A program made the translations under genes and the position numbers. A DNA stretch of 49,069 nucleotides, from NCBI RefSeq assembly GCF_902859695.1, contig NZ_CADIJL010000043.1:1-49069 (forward strand), read 5' to 3'. The notes under the pieces were generated by a model, which saw only the letters and a program-made list of their open reading frames with translations, was not told where the DNA came from and ran no database searches. This stretch comes from Achromobacter ruhlandii. Lineage in GTDB: Bacteria > Pseudomonadota > Gammaproteobacteria > Burkholderiales > Burkholderiaceae_B. Positions within the stretch are counted from its first letter, which is position 1. Each line of letters opens with the position of its first letter. Shown here one piece after another: positions 26,215 through 33,354 of this stretch.

Positions 26215-26231
26215 GGCGGTAAATATTGCCG
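26215..26231. promoter_or_regulatory. Candidate enhancer (UAS) site, copy 2
   Basis: An identical 17-base copy of GGCGGTAAATATTGCCG (see 24097). It is centred about 98 bases upstream of the predicted rpoN start and immediately next to the 14-bp tandem array. Confidence 0.5.
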
Positions 26232-26232
26232 G

Positions 26233-26344
26233 GAGAGTATTGGCAGGAGAGTGATGCCGGGCGAGTGATCCCAGGCGAGTGACCCCAGGCGAGTGATCCC
26301 AGGCGAGTGATCCCAGGCGAGTGATCCCAGGCGAGTGATCCCAG
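26233..26344. repeat. 14-bp tandem repeat array, eight units
   Basis: The unit GCGAGTGATCCCAG is repeated without spacers: two diverged units (26233-26260) and six near-identical ones (26261-26344; five identical, one with C for T). It lies between the receiver-less enhancer-binding protein gene and rpoN, upstream of the rpoN sigma-54 promoter and its candidate UAS. It is not coding. The high identity suggests recent slippage, so copy number is likely to vary between strains. Confidence 0.92.
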
Positions 26345-26398
26345 GCAGGCGGGGCCGTTGGCGCGCGGTCTTGCCCCCGGCCGGGCCGCCACGGGCCG

Positions 26399-27346
<948 letters not shown>

Positions 27347-27520
27347 AGTGTTGTCATCGTAGGGGGAGTGGCGCGACACGGATGCGACGAGTTGCAAGTA
27401 ATCGCAATCTTTAGTGCATCGTATCGAATGTTTACGTCAAAACGCGCCAGCTTCGCTATGCTCAAGCGTGGCCGTAGAGGCACGGGCGCCCCTGCTCGTT
27501 CCCTCGGTTCTGGAGATGTC

Positions 27521-28891
27521 ATGCCCCACTTGCTGATCGTCGACGACGACGATGCGATCCGTGAGACCCTGGCCGAGATTGGCCGCGATAGCGGCTTCTC
27601 GGTGGCGCTGGCCGCCAGCGTCAAGGATGCCATGATCCAGCTCGAGCGCCAGGCGCCCGACCTGGTGCTGACGGACGTGCGCCTGCCCGAAGGCAGCGGC
27701 ATGGACATTTTCAAGAACGTGGCGGCCGCCAGCGCCGAGGTCGTGGTGATGACCGGCCACGGTACGCTGGACAATGCGGTGCAGGCCCTGCGCCTGGGCG
27801 CGACCGACTATCTGGTCAAGCCGATCTGCATGGAGCGCCTGAACGAGATCATGGCGCGCATCGTGTCCAACTCCGGCGGCGAGCCCGCCGGCCTGCCGTT
27901 CGAGGAACCGGGGCGGTTTGGCAAGATGTACGGCACCTCGGCGCCCATGCGCGAGCTGTATCGCCAGATCGGGCGCGTGGCGCCCACCGACGTCACCGTG
28001 TTGCTGATCGGCGAAAGCGGCACCGGCAAGGAACTGGCCGCGCACGCCATCCATGAATTGAGCGCGCGCCGCCAGCGGCCGTTCATCGCCGTGAACTGCG
28101 GCGCGATCTCGCCACACCTGATCGAAAGCGAGATGTTCGGCCACGAACGGGGCAGCTTCACGGGCGCCGACCGCCAGCACAAGGGCTACTTCGAGCGCGC
28201 CGACGGCGGCACGCTGTTCCTGGATGAAGTCACCGAGATGCCGCTTGACCTGCAGGTCAAGCTGTTGCGGGTGCTGGAGACCGGCCGGTTCATGCGGGTC
28301 GGCACCAATCGAGAGATCGCCTGCGACATCCGCATCGTCGCCGCCACCAACCGCAACCCTGAACAGGCGGTACAGGAAGGCAAGCTGCGCGAGGATCTTT
28401 ATTACCGGCTCAATGTATTTCCGCTGCAACTGCCGCCGCTGCGCGAGCGTGGCGAGGATGTTCTGTTCCTGGCCGAACGCTTCCTGCAGGCGCAGAACGA
28501 AGAGACGGGACGGTCAAAGGCTTTCGCCCCCGGGGCGGCGCAGACGTTGTCGCAGTATGAGTGGCCGGGCAATGTCCGCGAACTGAAGAATTTCGTGCGC
28601 CGCGCCTTCATCATGGCCGAGGGCGATGAGCTGGACGCCGAACTGCTGGCGCCGCAGGTGTCGCCGAGTGGCGACATTGCCGGCGGACAGGTCAGCCTGC
28701 CTGTCGGCGAAACCCTGGCGGAAGCGGACCGGCGTTTGATCCTGGCGACGCTGCAGCGCTGCAAGGGCGTCAAGAAGCAGGCCGCGGCGGTGCTCGGCAT
28801 CAGCCCCAAGACGCTCTACAACCGGCTCGAGGAGTACGCGGCGGCAGGCTACGTGCTGCCCGGCGAGGCGCGGCAGGACGCCGCGCCCTGA
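27521..28891 (+). CDS. NtrC-family response regulator, sigma-54 enhancer-binding protein
   Basis: A 456-aa protein: receiver (residues 1-120; DDDDAIRE, phospho-acceptor Asp52 in LTDVRLPEGSG, LVKPI), AAA+ domain (~145-375: GESGTGKE, GSFTGA loop, GGTLFLDEV, and the NVREL motif) and a Fis-type HTH (KKQAAAVLGISPKTLYNRLEEY). ATG 27521 is preceded by TGGAG; upstream in-frame sequence lacks receiver homology. It is divergent from the receiver-less activator, and their AAA+ domains are similar, suggesting duplication. No cognate kinase is adjacent; the hybrid kinase at 21 kb is a candidate. It likely drives the local sigma-54 promoters. Confidence 0.93.
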   Translation: MPHLLIVDDDDAIRETLAEIGRDSGFSVALAASVKDAMIQLERQAPDLVLTDVRLPEGSGMDIFKNVAAASAEVVVMTGHGTLDNAVQALRLGATDYLVKPICMERLNEIMARIVSNSGGEPAGLPFEEPGRFGKMYGTSAPMRELYRQIGRVAPTDVTVLLIGESGTGKELAAHAIHELSARRQRPFIAVNCGAISPHLIESEMFGHERGSFTGADRQHKGYFERADGGTLFLDEVTEMPLDLQVKLLRVLETGRFMRVGTNREIACDIRIVAATNRNPEQAVQEGKLREDLYYRLNVFPLQLPPLRERGEDVLFLAERFLQAQNEETGRSKAFAPGAAQTLSQYEWPGNVRELKNFVRRAFIMAEGDELDAELLAPQVSPSGDIAGGQVSLPVGETLAEADRRLILATLQRCKGVKKQAAAVLGISPKTLYNRLEEYAAAGYVLPGEARQDAAP

Positions 28892-28913
28892 CCGGAAACC
28901 CGCCGCCGGCCGG

Positions 28914-29309
28914 TTACTTGCCGTAGCGCGTCTTCAGGTCGGCCATGCAGGCGTCCTTGGCATTGCCCGACATGGCGTCGCACTTCTCCTTGCCCACCTT
29001 GTAATCGGCGTCGTTGCGGGCCTTGGCCGCGTCATGGTTGGCCTCGGCCTTTTCCTTGCCCGCCTTGGCGTCTGCCTTGGCCTTGTCGCGATTGGCCTCC
29101 GCCTGTTTCTGGCAAACATCTTTCTGGTTGCCCTTCATGGCGTCGCATTGCTTCTTGTCCATTTTGTACTGATCGTTGATCTGCTCATTGCTGCGCACCG
29201 GCGCGGCGCCGGAGGACGTCTGCGCGGAAACGGGCAGGGCGAGCGCCGCCAGGCAGACGGCGGCAGCGGGAACGAGCGTCATGGACAGGCGGATCTTGGA
29301 CAGATTCAT
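28914..29309 (-). CDS. Periplasmic Cys-repeat protein, hypothetical
   Basis: A 131-aa protein with a signal peptide (residues 1-30, ending LPVSAQ) and a highly charged helical mature region rich in Lys/Asp/Ala. It has an internal duplication: CDAMKGNQKDVC (Cys55/Cys66) and CDAMSGNAKDAC (Cys110/Cys121), flanking a Lys/Ala/Glu helix (QAEANRDKAKADAKAGKEKA). Each pair could form a disulphide-stapled helical hairpin. No family is named with confidence. AAGGAG lies before the ATG, and a strong sigma-54 promoter lies 53-68 bases upstream. Confidence 0.8.
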   Translation of the reverse strand: MNLSKIRLSMTLVPAAAVCLAALALPVSAQTSSGAAPVRSNEQINDQYKMDKKQCDAMKGNQKDVCQKQAEANRDKAKADAKAGKEKAEANHDAAKARNDADYKVGKEKCDAMSGNAKDACMADLKTRYGK

Positions 29310-29361
29310 GGCTGACTCCTTTGGATTGGCGTGACCGGAGGATGGTCACACGCTTGCCCGG

Positions 29362-29377
29362 AGCAATTGGCGTGCCC
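29362..29377 (-). promoter_or_regulatory. Sigma-54 promoter, left arm of divergent pair
   Basis: Minus strand GGGCACGCCAATTGCT, exact GG-N10-GC; predicted start near 29351, 41 bases before the ATG of the Cys-repeat protein gene. Together with 29385-29400 it forms a perfect inverted repeat (15-base arms, 29364-29378 and 29384-29398). Confidence 0.87.
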
Positions 29378-29384
29378 GGCGATC

Positions 29385-29400
29385 GGGCACGCCAATTGCG
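29385..29400 (+). promoter_or_regulatory. Sigma-54 promoter, right arm of divergent pair
   Basis: GGGCACGCCAATTGCG, exact GG-N10-GC; predicted start near 29411, 52 bases before the ATG at 29463. The -24 elements of the two promoters are only 10 bases apart, back to back. Confidence 0.84.
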
Positions 29401-29462
29401 GCGGACCGCGCCGCATCGTGAAGACGGGCCGCCGCCGGCGCCCATGCCCAGGGAGAGACGAC

Positions 29463-29741
29463 ATGACCAACAAGACCGACACCCACGAATCCCGCGCGAA
29501 CGTCAGGCGGCCGGCCGACGAAACCGCGAAGTCGACCGCGGAACCGGGCGGCCAGGCCAACGCGCCGCGCAGCGATACCGCCGCGGCGTACCAGAGCGGC
29601 AAGTTCGGGGCGGATGAGCCGCAGCGCGAGCGCGCCGCCAAGCCTCGGCGTGGCGCCGACGATCGACCGCACCCGAAAGGCCCCGAGTATGAAGAGGGTG
29701 GCCAGTATCCGGGCACGCGCAAACCCGCGGCGGGACGCTAG
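29463..29741 (+). CDS. Small hydrophilic hypothetical protein
   Basis: A 92-aa protein without hydrophobic segments, rich in Arg, Ala, Asp, Gly and Pro (RADETAKSTAEPGG-type composition; DRPHPKGPEYEEGGQYPG near the end). It is almost certainly disordered, like small hydrophilic stress proteins. No family is recognised. ATG 29463 is supported by AGGGAGAG; the frame is open upstream, but the sigma-54 start (~29411) excludes the longer form. It is convergent with the small membrane protein gene at 29803. Confidence 0.7.
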   Translation: MTNKTDTHESRANVRRPADETAKSTAEPGGQANAPRSDTAAAYQSGKFGADEPQRERAAKPRRGADDRPHPKGPEYEEGGQYPGTRKPAAGR

Positions 29742-29802
29742 CGCACGTTGGCGCGGACCCGTCCGGAGCCGGGGTGTTTTTGCTAAAGCTCGCCGGCCCG
29801 GT

Positions 29803-30090
29803 TCAGGTCTCGTCGCCCGCGAGGCGGAACAACAGCACGACGCAATGCAGCGCCGCCAGTCCGACCAATCCATAGACCATGCGGCCGCCCGCGAAGCCGG
29901 GCAGCATCAGCGCGAACACGTCGAGGTTGACGGCGGCGATCAGGCCGCTGTTCAGGCCGCCGGCAACCAGCACGACCAGCGCCGCCCAATCGAGCGGGCG
30001 CAGGCCAACCCGGTCCTCCGGCCCCAGGGGCGCGAGGGAGGGTGGGCTGGCCGGCACGGCAATCTCGGTTTCTTCGTCATAGGTCAGCAT
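29803..30090 (-). CDS. Small membrane protein, hypothetical
   Basis: A 95-aa protein with a hydrophilic N-terminus (MLTYDEETEIAVPAS) and two hydrophobic segments (about residues 32-54, WAALVVLVAGGLNSGLIAAV; and about 68-88, GLVGLAALHCVVLLFRLAG). It looks like a two-helix inner-membrane protein resembling DUF378-type small proteins (GLNxGLxA), but the family assignment is tentative. GGGAGGG lies before the ATG, and a strong sigma-54 promoter lies 36-51 bases upstream, divergent from the 30217 operon. Confidence 0.72.
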   Translation of the reverse strand: MLTYDEETEIAVPASPPSLAPLGPEDRVGLRPLDWAALVVLVAGGLNSGLIAAVNLDVFALMLPGFAGGRMVYGLVGLAALHCVVLLFRLAGDET

Positions 30091-30125
30091 GTTCCCTCCC
30101 GGGGCCCGGTTCTCATTGAATCCTC

Positions 30126-30141
30126 AGCAAGCCCCGTGCCT
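30126..30141 (-). promoter_or_regulatory. Sigma-54 promoter of the 29803-30090 gene
   Basis: Minus strand AGGCACGGGGCTTGCT: full match to TGGCACG-N4-TTGCW except the first T. GG at 30140-30139, GC at 30128-30127. Predicted start near 30115, 25 bases before the ATG. Confidence 0.86.
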
Positions 30142-30153
30142 TGAGGCACGTGC

Positions 30154-30169
30154 GGGCATGGCAGTTGCT
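30154..30169 (+). promoter_or_regulatory. Sigma-54 promoter of the 30217 operon
   Basis: GGGCATGGCAGTTGCT: GG at 30155-30156, GC at 30167-30168. Predicted start near 30180, 37 bases before the ATG at 30217. Its -24 element lies 15 bases from that of the divergent promoter at 30126. Confidence 0.84.
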
Positions 30170-30216
30170 GCCCGTTGAGCAGGGCCGATGGCGGGCCAAG
30201 CCGATAGGAGATTGTC

Positions 30217-30810
30217 ATGTCCCTGATTGTCGCAGCGCGCTTCCAGACGTTCGACGAAGCCACGCAGGCCACCCAGCGCCTGCGCCTCGAAGGCTTCTCC
30301 GAAGACGACATCCACACGTTCTACATCAACACCGCTGGCGAGCATGCCCGATTCCCGCTCGGCGGGGACCGCGCCGCCGACCCGGATGCGCGCGGCGCGC
30401 ACCTGGGTGCCCTGGCGGGCGCGTCGCTGCTGGGCTTGCTGTTCGCCCTGGTCGGCGGGCTGGTGGCGTTGTGGGCTGGCGCGGCCACGCTGGTGATCGT
30501 GGTGGCCGCCGGCGCCGGCGCCTATATCGGCGCGCTGGCGGGCGCCTTGCGGGTGGCGGGCCGGGGCCGGGGCAGGCCGCGGTCGAGGGTCCCCGCCGCC
30601 CCTGACGCGCACCCGCCGCTGCGGCAGGCCGGGGTGATGCTGGCGCTGCCCGTGCCGCCCGACCGTGAAGCCGCGGCCAGGCAGGTCCTGCGCGATGCCG
30701 GCGGGCACGACATCGAGCGGGCCCAGGGCCGTTGGCTGGATGGCAAGTGGGAGGACTTCGATCCCCTGAAGCCGCCGCGCCACGTCGAGGCGCCTTCCGG
30801 CGCGCAATGA
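30217..30810 (+). CDS. Glycine-zipper membrane protein, stress-type hypothetical
   Basis: A 197-aa protein. N-terminal ~45 residues (IVAARFQTFDEATQATQRLRLEGFSEDDIHTFY) resemble the ferredoxin-like fold of YflT/general-stress-type proteins that precede a glycine-rich membrane hairpin. Residues ~65-110 are two Gly/Ala-rich hydrophobic helices (GALAGASLLGLLFALVGGLV, AAGAGAYIGALAGAL), a glycine zipper. A second soluble part (MLALPVPPDREAAARQVLRDAGGHDIERA) repeats the first fold. Probably an inner-membrane stress protein. First gene of a sigma-54 operon with the DUF4142 gene 28 bases downstream. Confidence 0.75.
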   Translation: MSLIVAARFQTFDEATQATQRLRLEGFSEDDIHTFYINTAGEHARFPLGGDRAADPDARGAHLGALAGASLLGLLFALVGGLVALWAGAATLVIVVAAGAGAYIGALAGALRVAGRGRGRPRSRVPAAPDAHPPLRQAGVMLALPVPPDREAAARQVLRDAGGHDIERAQGRWLDGKWEDFDPLKPPRHVEAPSGAQ

Positions 30811-30838
30811 CCCCGACAGGGCGGGATGGGAGACAGAC

Positions 30839-31459
30839 ATGAACAAGAAAACGCTGTGGCGCGGCCTGTTGGCGGCCTGCCTGCTCGCTTTGCTGGCCGC
30901 GCCGCTGGCGGCCCGCGCCGCGCAGCCAAGCGCGGCGGACAGCCATTTCCTGCAGGCCGCCGCCGCCGCCAATGCGTTTCAGGTGCTGGCCGCGCAAGCC
31001 GCCGAGAAACGCGCAGGCAGCACCGAGGTGCGCACCTTCGCGGGCAAGATGCAGGCGCGCCACCAGGAGCTGGATGCCGATCTCAGGCGCCTGGCGGGGG
31101 ACAAGCAGGTGCCGCTGCCTTCCAAGCCCGAGCCGTCGGACCAGCGCACGCTGGAAGCCCTGGCGGGCAAGACCGGCACGGCCTTCGATGCGCTTTACAT
31201 CGACCAGGTCGCACTGGCCGCGCACGTCCAGGCGGAAATGCTGTACCGCACGGCGGCCACCCAGGCCGCCGATGCCCAGATCCGGGCATTTGCCGCCCGC
31301 CACCAGCCCGCGCTGGCCGACCACCTGGCGCTGGCGCGCGCGCTCAAGCGCGACCCCGCGGCCAATCCGACCCAGGTTCCGCCGGCCACGCGCGGCGAGC
31401 CGCCGGCGGTGTCTCCGGCCGAGCGCAACGCGCCCGCTTCGGTGGCTCCGCAGAAGTAG
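30839..31459 (+). CDS. DUF4142 periplasmic protein (ferritin-like helical bundle)
   Basis: A 206-aa protein with a signal peptide (residues 1-27, ending ARAAQPS) and a helical DUF4142 domain (about 30-165): DSHFLQAAAAANAFQVLAAQAAEKRAGSTEV, KMQARHQELDADLRRLA, DALYIDQVALAAHVQAEML, and ADAQIRAFAARHQPALADHLALA. DUF4142 proteins are predicted four-helix bundles, common in stress-induced envelope gene sets; biochemical function unknown. The C-terminus is Pro/Arg-rich. It is co-transcribed with the glycine-zipper gene. It converges with the SDR gene, with 25 bases between stops. Confidence 0.87.
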   Translation: MNKKTLWRGLLAACLLALLAAPLAARAAQPSAADSHFLQAAAAANAFQVLAAQAAEKRAGSTEVRTFAGKMQARHQELDADLRRLAGDKQVPLPSKPEPSDQRTLEALAGKTGTAFDALYIDQVALAAHVQAEMLYRTAATQAADAQIRAFAARHQPALADHLALARALKRDPAANPTQVPPATRGEPPAVSPAERNAPASVAPQK

Positions 31460-31484
31460 AAGTAGGGAAGCGGCGGCGGCCGCC

Positions 31485-32369
31485 TTAGTCGCCGGCGCTG
31501 CCGGTGATGGGCAGCACGATGCCGGTGATGTAGCTGGAGCAGGCGGGCGCGGCCAGGAACACATAGGCCGGCGAGATTTCCTCCGGCTGGGCCGGCCGGC
31601 CCAGTTCGGTATCCTGGCCAAACGACTTGATTTCCTCGGCGTCGCGATCAGCCGGATTCAAGGGCGTCCACACCGGGCCGGGCGCCACCGCGTTGACGCG
31701 GATGCCCTGGCCCGCCAGATTCGACGCCAGCGAGCGGGTGAAGGCATGGATGGCGCCCTTGCTGGTGGAGTAGTCGAGCAGGCCGGCGCTGCCGCGCAGG
31801 CCGGTGACCGAGCCGGTGTTGATGATGCTGGCGCCGGCGCGCAGGTGTGGCAATACCGCGCGCGCCATGTAGAAATAACCATAGATGTTGGTGCGCAGCG
31901 TCTTGTCCCATTTTTCATCGCTGATGGCCTGCAGGCCATCGTCGTGATCCTGGAACGCGGCATTGTTCACCAGCACGTCGAGTCGGCCAAACGCCTGCGC
32001 CGCCTGGGCCACCGCCTGGTCGCAGAAGGCAGAGTCGCGCACGTCGCCAGCAATGAGCAGGCAGCGGCGGCCCTCGGCGCGGACCGCGCGCTCGGTTTCA
32101 CGGGCATCTTCATGTTCGTTCAGATAGACGATGGCGACATCGGCGCCTTCGCGCGCGAACAACACGCTGACCGCGCGGCCGATGCCGGAATCTCCGCCCG
32201 TGACGATGGCGGCCATGCCGGCCAGCTTGTCGCTGCCCCGGTAATTGGGCGCCTGGTACTGCGGCGGCAACGCCATCGCGCCCTCATCGCCAGGTTTTTG
32301 CAGATGCTGGCCGGGCATGGGCGGCGCCGGATGGGGGCGTGCTCCGGTGGGCGGGTTGGGTTTGGACAT
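31485..32369 (-). CDS. SDR-family oxidoreductase, YghA-like
   Basis: A 294-aa short-chain dehydrogenase. The N-terminal extension (PPTGARPHPAPPMPGQHLQKPG, PPQYQAPNYRGSDKLAG) followed by the NAD(P)-binding TGGDSGIGRAVSVLFAREGA is typical of the YghA/YhxC branch. NNAAFQD, NTGSVTG with catalytic Ser and DYSTSKGAIHAF with Tyr/Lys complete the active site. It ends YITGIVLPITGS. Members are often general-stress or detoxification enzymes of aldehydes; substrate unknown. AGGGAGA lies before the ATG and a strong sigma-54 promoter is 48-63 bases upstream. Confidence 0.92.
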   Translation of the reverse strand: MSKPNPPTGARPHPAPPMPGQHLQKPGDEGAMALPPQYQAPNYRGSDKLAGMAAIVTGGDSGIGRAVSVLFAREGADVAIVYLNEHEDARETERAVRAEGRRCLLIAGDVRDSAFCDQAVAQAAQAFGRLDVLVNNAAFQDHDDGLQAISDEKWDKTLRTNIYGYFYMARAVLPHLRAGASIINTGSVTGLRGSAGLLDYSTSKGAIHAFTRSLASNLAGQGIRVNAVAPGPVWTPLNPADRDAEEIKSFGQDTELGRPAQPEEISPAYVFLAAPACSSYITGIVLPITGSAGD

Positions 32370-32416
32370 GCGTATCTCCCTGTGTCACCGACGCGGATGC
32401 GTCGCAGGCAGACGCG

Positions 32417-32432
32417 AGCAACTGCTATGCCC
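32417..32432 (-). promoter_or_regulatory. Sigma-54 promoter of the SDR gene
   Basis: Minus strand GGGCATAGCAGTTGCT: GG at 32431-32430, GC at 32419-32418. Predicted start near 32406, 37 bases before the ATG at 32369. The GCAGTTGCT half is identical to the promoter at 30154. Confidence 0.82.
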
Positions 32433-32477
32433 GCGCGCGAAGCGGCGCCCGCCGCATCGCGCGCGGCCGACAGGGGA

Positions 32478-32819
32478 TTACTGCCGGCCCACCACCACGC
32501 CGAACAGGAACGCGGCGCCAGCCACCAGGCCAATGGCCTGCCAGGGACGCGCATGGATGTACTGCTCGGTGCAGTCGATGGTCTCGCGCACCATGTCCTG
32601 GGCGCTGTCGGACGCTTCACGCAGGCTGTGGCGCGTGTCGCGCAACTGCTCGGCCAGGCGCGCCTTGAGCGCTTCCAGGTCGGTGGCGGAAGCATCGCTC
32701 AGCGTGGCCTCCAGGTCGTCGATCCAGCTTTCCGGATGGCGACGACGGCGGCGCAGGCCGCGTTCATCGGGACCGTTCTCGGGGAAGTCCGAGGGCAGGG
32801 GAGTATGGTTATTGGCCAT
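32478..32819 (-). CDS. DUF883 (ElaB/YqjD-type) membrane protein
   Basis: A 113-aa protein. The middle (residues ~30-90) is a long amphipathic helix (ATDLEALKARLAEQLRDTRH, SAQDMVRETIDCTEQYI) and the C-terminus is a single hydrophobic segment AIGLVAGAAFLFGVVVGRQ with the GxxxG-like pattern of the family. In E. coli the family (YqjD, ElaB) sits in the inner membrane by the C-terminal helix, and YqjD binds ribosomes under stationary-phase RpoS control. ATG 32819 has AGGAGG seven bases upstream. A weaker sigma-54-like sequence is upstream at 32977-32992. Confidence 0.85.
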   Translation of the reverse strand: MANNHTPLPSDFPENGPDERGLRRRRRHPESWIDDLEATLSDASATDLEALKARLAEQLRDTRHSLREASDSAQDMVRETIDCTEQYIHARPWQAIGLVAGAAFLFGVVVGRQ

Positions 32820-32976
32820 GTGGGTACCTCCTGGAGTCTGCGTTGGCGAAAACATGGCCGCGATCCGCTGCGGGCGCGGCGCATGGGAAAAGGCTGGCAT
32901 GCATCGGCCCGTCGCGGGGTCTTGCATTGCATCTCGTTGTGAATGTTCGTTTTACCCAGGAATGGCCGCCCCTGCG

Positions 32977-32992
32977 CGCAATGCCACATCCG
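32977..32992 (-). promoter_or_regulatory. Weak sigma-54-like promoter candidate (DUF883 gene)
   Basis: Minus strand CGGATGTGGCATTGCG has the exact GG-N10-GC spacing and TTGC at -12, but the -24 block lacks CAC. It is 158 bases upstream of the ATG. Weak. Confidence 0.25.
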
Positions 32993-33028
32993 CTTGCAAT
33001 TTGGGCGGTGGATCGATTTTCGCGCGGG

Positions 33029-33044
33029 CGGCGGCGCCGTAGCA
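33029..33044 (+). promoter_or_regulatory. Weak sigma-54-like promoter candidate (33079 gene)
   Basis: CGGCGGCGCCGTAGCA keeps GG-N10-GC and A after GC, but differs from consensus in the -24 CAC and in the -12 TT (TA). Its distance to the ATG (predicted start ~33055, 24 bases before 33079) is like that of the strong promoters, which is the main reason to list it. Confidence 0.3.
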
Positions 33045-33078
33045 TGGATGGTGTCATCCCAACCAAACGGAAAACGCC

Positions 33079-33336
33079 ATGACCGCCAGCAAACGGCCCG
33101 ACCCCAAGCCTGCCCATCCATCCGCGACGGCCAGCGAAAGGCCCGAGGGCGGCAAGCTCCTGCCGCCGCGCGCGCCCGTCGACGTGCCCCGTCAGCCGCC
33201 CAAGCCCACCGCCGCCACGCCCGACGAGGCCGCGCGCGATGGCCGCCGGGTGGCGGACGATGGCACCGAGTCGAACTGGGCCGACAACGCCAAGCCGCAG
33301 CCGCGCGCCAAGAACGCCCGCTCTTCCATCCTGTAG
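33079..33336 (+). CDS. Small hydrophilic hypothetical protein
   Basis: An 85-aa protein with no hydrophobic segment, rich in Pro, Ala, Lys, Arg and Asp (RPDPKPAHPSATASERPEGG; KPTAATPDEAARDGRRVADD). It resembles in composition the products at 29463 and 42310 and is probably disordered. The segment DDGTESNWADNAKPQPR may be conserved among such proteins, but I recognise no family. The ribosome binding site is weak (ACGGAAA). It converges with the topoisomerase gene 18 bases downstream. Confidence 0.65.
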   Translation: MTASKRPDPKPAHPSATASERPEGGKLLPPRAPVDVPRQPPKPTAATPDEAARDGRRVADDGTESNWADNAKPQPRAKNARSSIL

Positions 33337-33354
33337 CCGCGGCGTCCCTGGCCG

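Noticed and set aside
26233..26344. Possible CRISPR array
   Set aside because: Units are 14 bases and contiguous with no unique spacers and no cas genes; it is a simple tandem repeat.
27491..27510. GGCACGGGCG near 27480 as a sigma-54 promoter for the receiver-type activator
   Set aside because: The TGC that would be the -12 element is two bases too far (GG-N12-GC spacing), which RpoN does not tolerate.
29364..29398. Palindrome as an intrinsic terminator
   Set aside because: It lies between divergent gene starts, has no T run, and each arm is a full -24/-12 element.
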